Program-made: the position numbers and the translations under genes | Origin: Flavobacterium sp. | GTDB lineage: Bacteria > Bacteroidota > Bacteroidia > Flavobacteriales > Flavobacteriaceae | DNA: 34,135 bases | Assembly (NCBI GenBank): GCA_020048955.1 | Contig: JAIFLT010000016.1 | Span: 1-34,135 of the forward strand | Direction of reading: 5' to 3' | Shown: positions 31,664-34,135 of the stretch, in pieces | Layout of the letters: each line of letters opens with the position of its first letter | Numbering within the stretch: position 1 is the first letter of the stretch | Notes under the pieces: model-generated | What the model was told of the DNA's origin: nothing | Database searches by the model: none | The model's input: only the letters and a program-made list of their open reading frames with translations

Positions 31664-32119
31664 TTAAAATGATTTTTTAATTCGGTCAATATCTCGTTTG
31701 GTATCTTGTTCTTTAAGTGATTCACGTTTGTCGTAGGTTTTCTTTCCTCTACAAAGACCTATTTCTAGTTTGGCTAATCCTTTTTCGTTAGTAAATAAAC
31801 GCAACGGAATTATCGTTAAACCTTTGGTAGCAACACTTTTTTCTAATGATTTGAGCTCTCTTCTATTAAGTAGAAGTTTTCTTTGGCTTCGCGCTTTATG
31901 ATTAAACTGATTGCCAAAAGAATATTCCTCAATTGATGTATTGATAGCAAAAAGTTCACAGGTATCATTAAACTCACAAAAGCTTTCCGTGATGTTGGCT
32001 TTTCCTAATCTAATAGATTTGATTTCAGTTCCGGTCAAAACGATTCCAGCCGAATAAGTTTCGATTATCTCATAATCAAATCGGGCTCTCTTATTAAGTA
32101 TGTTGGCTGTTTTTATCAT
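31664..32119 (-). CDS. smpB: SsrA-binding protein SmpB
   Basis: 151 residues: NKRARFDYEIIETYSAGIVLTGTEIKSIRLGKANITESF is the tmRNA-binding OB fold of SmpB. It is followed by HKARSQRKLLLNRRELKSLEK and LCRGKKTYDKRESLKEQDTKRDI, the C-terminal tail that enters the ribosomal decoding site. It works with tmRNA in trans-translation to rescue stalled ribosomes. The ssrA gene is not in the window. A TACATTTG box lies only 7 bp before the ATG, implying a very short leader or leaderless mRNA. Confidence 0.97.
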   Translation of the reverse strand: MIKTANILNKRARFDYEIIETYSAGIVLTGTEIKSIRLGKANITESFCEFNDTCELFAINTSIEEYSFGNQFNHKARSQRKLLLNRRELKSLEKSVATKGLTIIPLRLFTNEKGLAKLEIGLCRGKKTYDKRESLKEQDTKRDIDRIKKSF

Positions 32120-32126
32120 TGTGAGG

Positions 32127-32134
32127 CAAATGTA
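32127..32134 (-). promoter_or_regulatory. -7 box of smpB
   Basis: TACATTTG on the minus strand ends 7 bp before the smpB ATG. No -33 TTG is clear. Confidence 0.5.
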
Positions 32135-32230
32135 CTAACTAAATAGTGAAAAATAAAAGTAAAATTATTTAGCATCAAAAAAAAATTTCAAACTATGATT
32201 TATATCAGTTTTTATAAGAAAACTTGACAA

Positions 32231-32238
32231 TAAATTTG
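32231..32238 (+). promoter_or_regulatory. -7 box of the outer-membrane barrel gene
   Basis: TAAATTTG lies 27 bp before the ATG at 32266 and inside the ORF-track extension, supporting the shorter protein. Confidence 0.55.
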
Positions 32239-32265
32239 CCCTATAATTTTAAAACTAAAAACAAA

Positions 32266-32931
32266 ATGAAAAAAATTTTATTAGTTGCAGCGATAGCATT
32301 ATTTGGTTTAACTGCAAATGCACAGGATTTCAAAGCTAAAGCAGGAGACGTGACTGTTGATTTATCTGTTGCAGGAGGGTTAGGAAATACTACAGTAAAT
32401 TTAGCAGATCAAGGTTTTGGTAACGGAGCTATGATAAGAGGTCGTTATTTTAAAACTGAAAAACTTGCATATAGAGGTTTAGTATTTTTAGCAGCAGGTA
32501 GTTCTACTGATAAATCAGTTAATAATACTGAAAGAAAAAGTTCTAATACAGGAATTGGACTTGGATTTGGTGTTGAAAAACATTTCACAGGAACAGATAG
32601 ACTAGCAACTTATCTTGGTTTTGACGGAATTTTAGCATTTAATTCAACGAAAGATGAAACTACATTAACTGCCGGTGGGACAACATTTACTAGCGAAGTA
32701 AAAGGACCAAATGATTTCAGAATTGGTGTTAGAGGTGTTTTTGGAGCAGATTATTATTTTGTAAAAAGAGCTTACATTGGTGTTGAAGCTGGCTTAGGTC
32801 TATATTATAAAAGCATAGGAAAAAGAACTACTTCTTCTACAGGTTCACCAGATGTGGAAGTTGATGGAAGTTCTTCATTCAACATTTCTCCTTCAATCGT
32901 TACGGGGTTTAGATTAGGTTACGCTTTCTAA
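32266..32931 (+). CDS. Outer-membrane beta-barrel protein
   Basis: 221 residues with a clean signal peptide (MKKILLVAAIALFGLTANAQ) and alternating hydrophobic/polar strands through to a C-terminal SIVTGFRLGYAF, ending in an aromatic residue as typical of barrel proteins inserted by BamA. Glycine-rich strands (GIGLGFGVEKHF, AYIGVEAGLGLYYKSIG) fit an eight-stranded OmpW/OmpX-like or porin-like barrel of Bacteroidota, function unknown. The ORF track starts 42 bp upstream, but the signal peptide begins at the ATG at 32266, which is also preceded by a -7 box. The gene is divergent from smpB. A strong terminator follows. Confidence 0.88.
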   Translation: MKKILLVAAIALFGLTANAQDFKAKAGDVTVDLSVAGGLGNTTVNLADQGFGNGAMIRGRYFKTEKLAYRGLVFLAAGSSTDKSVNNTERKSSNTGIGLGFGVEKHFTGTDRLATYLGFDGILAFNSTKDETTLTAGGTTFTSEVKGPNDFRIGVRGVFGADYYFVKRAYIGVEAGLGLYYKSIGKRTTSSTGSPDVEVDGSSSFNISPSIVTGFRLGYAF

Positions 32932-32975
32932 AAAGCAACAATTTATTGGTTAGTCCCGATTTAGTTCGGACGGAA

Positions 32976-33006
32976 AGGTCATCATTTTTTTAATGATGAC
33001 TTTTTT
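32976..33006 (+). terminator. Terminator after the barrel protein gene
   Basis: Arms GTCATCATT (32978-32986) and AATGATGAC (32992-33000) are followed by TTTTTT. Confidence 0.88.
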
Positions 33007-33024
33007 AATATGTATCTTTGGCAA

Positions 33025-33258
33025 ATGAAAAACAGCCAATCAAAAGACCCTCTTCACGGTATAACATTGCAAAAAATAGTAGAGCAGCTAGTAGATTTTT
33101 ATGGTTTTGATACCTTGGCAGAATTGATTACAATTAAATGTTTTTCAGATAATCCGAGTGTAAAATCTAGTCTTACCTTTCTTAGAAAAACAGACTGGGC
33201 AAGAAAAAAAGTAGAAGCGCTTTATAGTAGCACTTTGCCAAAATTAAAAACCCTTTAA
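33025..33258 (+). CDS. VF530 family DNA-binding protein
   Basis: 77 residues from the ATG at 33025 (82 from the alternative ATG at 33010 used in the track). NSQSKDPLHGITLQKIVEQLVDFYGFDTLAEL, KCFSDNPSVKSSLTFLRKTDWARKKVEALY is the full VF530 (DUF2132) domain, a small helical fold described as DNA-binding by structural similarity; its cellular role is not established. A TATCTTTG box at 33013-33020 lies between the two ATGs, 4 bp before the second, so if used the mRNA would be leaderless. The gene ends in a bidirectional hairpin. Confidence 0.85.
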   Translation: MKNSQSKDPLHGITLQKIVEQLVDFYGFDTLAELITIKCFSDNPSVKSSLTFLRKTDWARKKVEALYSSTLPKLKTL

Positions 33259-33277
33259 AAATTAAATTAAAGGGTTT
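33248..33277. terminator. Bidirectional terminator between VF530 gene and the last gene
   Basis: Perfect 11-bp arms AAACCCTTTAA and TTAAAGGGTTT with an 8-bp loop. The left arm overlaps the VF530 stop codon. Confidence 0.8.
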
Positions 33278-33283
33278 AAATTA

Positions 33284-34135
33284 TTAGTTTTCGGCAATGC
33301 CACGCCATTGTTTTATTTTTCTTGAAAAGAATACCATCATTAAGAAAATAAAAAATACGTTAAACCATACCATTTCAAAGGCATACTCTTTTAAAAATGT
33401 AATGAATGGGAATTTCTCATTTCGCAAACCAATATCAATGATGTCATAATAATTTGAAGTGCTTTTGGCTAATTCTAACACAATAGCATATAATATTGGA
33501 CCAAAAGAAGGTAACAACCATAGCGTTGCATTTAAGGTAATTCCAGAAATTCCCTTCCCTTTTTTTCTATGTATTACTAGTAAAAAATAAACAAAAAGAA
33601 TAATGGTAAGAAGTAATAACGCAGTCAAATAAAAATATCCAGTTGATAGTATTGCTGTCAAGATTCCTATTAAAATATTTACTACTCCAAGAGCCACAAT
33701 GGCAATTAAGAAACTTCTTCCAGAGGTTACTCTAAATGAAAATAATACTATAGAAAAGCCTATGGAAATATACAACAACAACAAAAATGTTTCAAGGCTT
33801 ACACTTGGTTTTGTCCAACAATTAGAAATGGTTTCATAAGAGTGTTTTAAAGAATTTTCAGGAACATAATATTTATTAAATAAATAGTAAGTGTCTTTCA
33901 CTTTCTTTACATATTGCTCTGAGGTATCTATTTGATTTCTTTTTATTTCATTTTCATAATCGTAGGATACTTCAAATTCTTCGGCTCCAATGTTTTTATA
34001 TTTCTCAAATTTTGGAAAATCATAAACCAATTCGGTCCATTTTTCTTCATCGATATTTGCTTTTAATTTGTGCTCTTTAACAATAGCTAAGTAATTTTTG
34101 AATAAAGATTTTACCGAATCTTTTTTGTTGTAAAA
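33284..34135 (-). CDS. Membrane protein of unknown function, 5' end outside window
   Basis: The track starts this at a TTG at 34028-34030, but the frame is open to the window edge (283 residues seen), so the true start lies outside. The N-terminal part is soluble, charged and helical (KNYLAIVKEHKLKANIDEEKW, YVKKVKDTYYLFNKYY). From about residue 120 there are five or six membrane helices (LETFLLLLYISIGFSIVLFSF, FLIAIVALGVVNILIGILTAIL, TALLLLTIILFVYFLLVI, LWLLPSFGPILYAIVLEL, MVWFNVFFIFLMMVFF). The end is basic (SRKIKQWRGIAEN). I do not recognise the family. Convergent with the VF530 gene. Confidence 0.75.
   Translation of the reverse strand, partial: FYNKKDSVKSLFKNYLAIVKEHKLKANIDEEKWTELVYDFPKFEKYKNIGAEEFEVSYDYENEIKRNQIDTSEQYVKKVKDTYYLFNKYYVPENSLKHSYETISNCWTKPSVSLETFLLLLYISIGFSIVLFSFRVTSGRSFLIAIVALGVVNILIGILTAILSTGYFYLTALLLLTIILFVYFLLVIHRKKGKGISGITLNATLWLLPSFGPILYAIVLELAKSTSNYYDIIDIGLRNEKFPFITFLKEYAFEMVWFNVFFIFLMMVFFSRKIKQWRGIAEN

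Overview
The window looks like chromosomal DNA from a member of the Flavobacteriaceae, close to Flavobacterium (Bacteroidota). It is strongly AT-rich. At least nine start regions carry the Bacteroidota -7 box TAnnTTTG, often with an upstream TTG, while Shine-Dalgarno sequences are nearly absent. The gene content fits the same group: SusC-like plug domains, a DUF6495-type protein, the rpsF-rpsR-rplI operon and a split HipA. No tRNA, rRNA, CRISPR array, transposase or prophage was seen, and no gene-free stretch exceeds 300 bases.

Layout. 1-850 (-) is a truncated MFS transporter, followed by an ABC-F ATPase (+). 2896-7194 (-) is a four-gene operon: ECF sigma factor, membrane anti-sigma-like protein with a plug-like tail, small secreted carboxypeptidase-regulatory-like protein, and a large secreted protein that joins such a domain and a SusC-type plug to a YfbK-type von Willebrand A module, with no beta barrel. 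Two genes of unknown function follow (7301-8997, -). 9132-13358 (+) holds PPK2, a MATE exporter, a NUMOD4/HNH-like protein, a prohibitin-family protein and a small acidic protein. 13399-14960 (-) is a tripartite HipBST-type toxin-antitoxin operon. Upstream of it lie four 18-bp operator-like boxes spaced 40-41 bp apart. meaB (-) diverges from an AEC permease, which is followed by an Fsr-type MFS transporter and a GlcD-like FAD oxidase (+). A 36-codon lysine-rich gene missing from the ORF track lies at 20013-20123 (-). 20310-25512 (+) holds nadC, a four-helix-bundle protein, a YihY/BrkB-type protein, a DUF2147 protein and priA. An orphan LytTR response regulator (-) precedes rpsF-rpsR-rplI, a DUF6495-like gene and ligA (+). 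The end holds an HTH-Fic protein and smpB (-), an outer-membrane barrel protein and a VF530 protein (+), and a truncated membrane protein (-).

Most of this is core housekeeping: translation (S6, S18, L9, SmpB, ABC-F), replication and repair (PriA, LigA), NAD synthesis and B12-dependent metabolism. The accessory modules are the sigma/anti-sigma/plug-vWA operon, HipBST and HTH-Fic.

Four structural signals go beyond the genes. First, three perfect, in-frame tandem duplications of different lengths (30, 54 and 81 bp) lie in three unrelated genes within the first 4.4 kb. Second, at least six gene borders carry arrays that divide cleanly into 7-bp units. Third, the hipBST upstream region has the phased operator series. 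Fourth, a perfect 31-bp inverted repeat covers the ppk2 stop codon and the promoter of the next gene. Several start codons of the ORF track were moved using promoter position and family length (sigma factor, NUMOD4 gene, meaB, AEC permease, rpsF, rplI, barrel protein, VF530).
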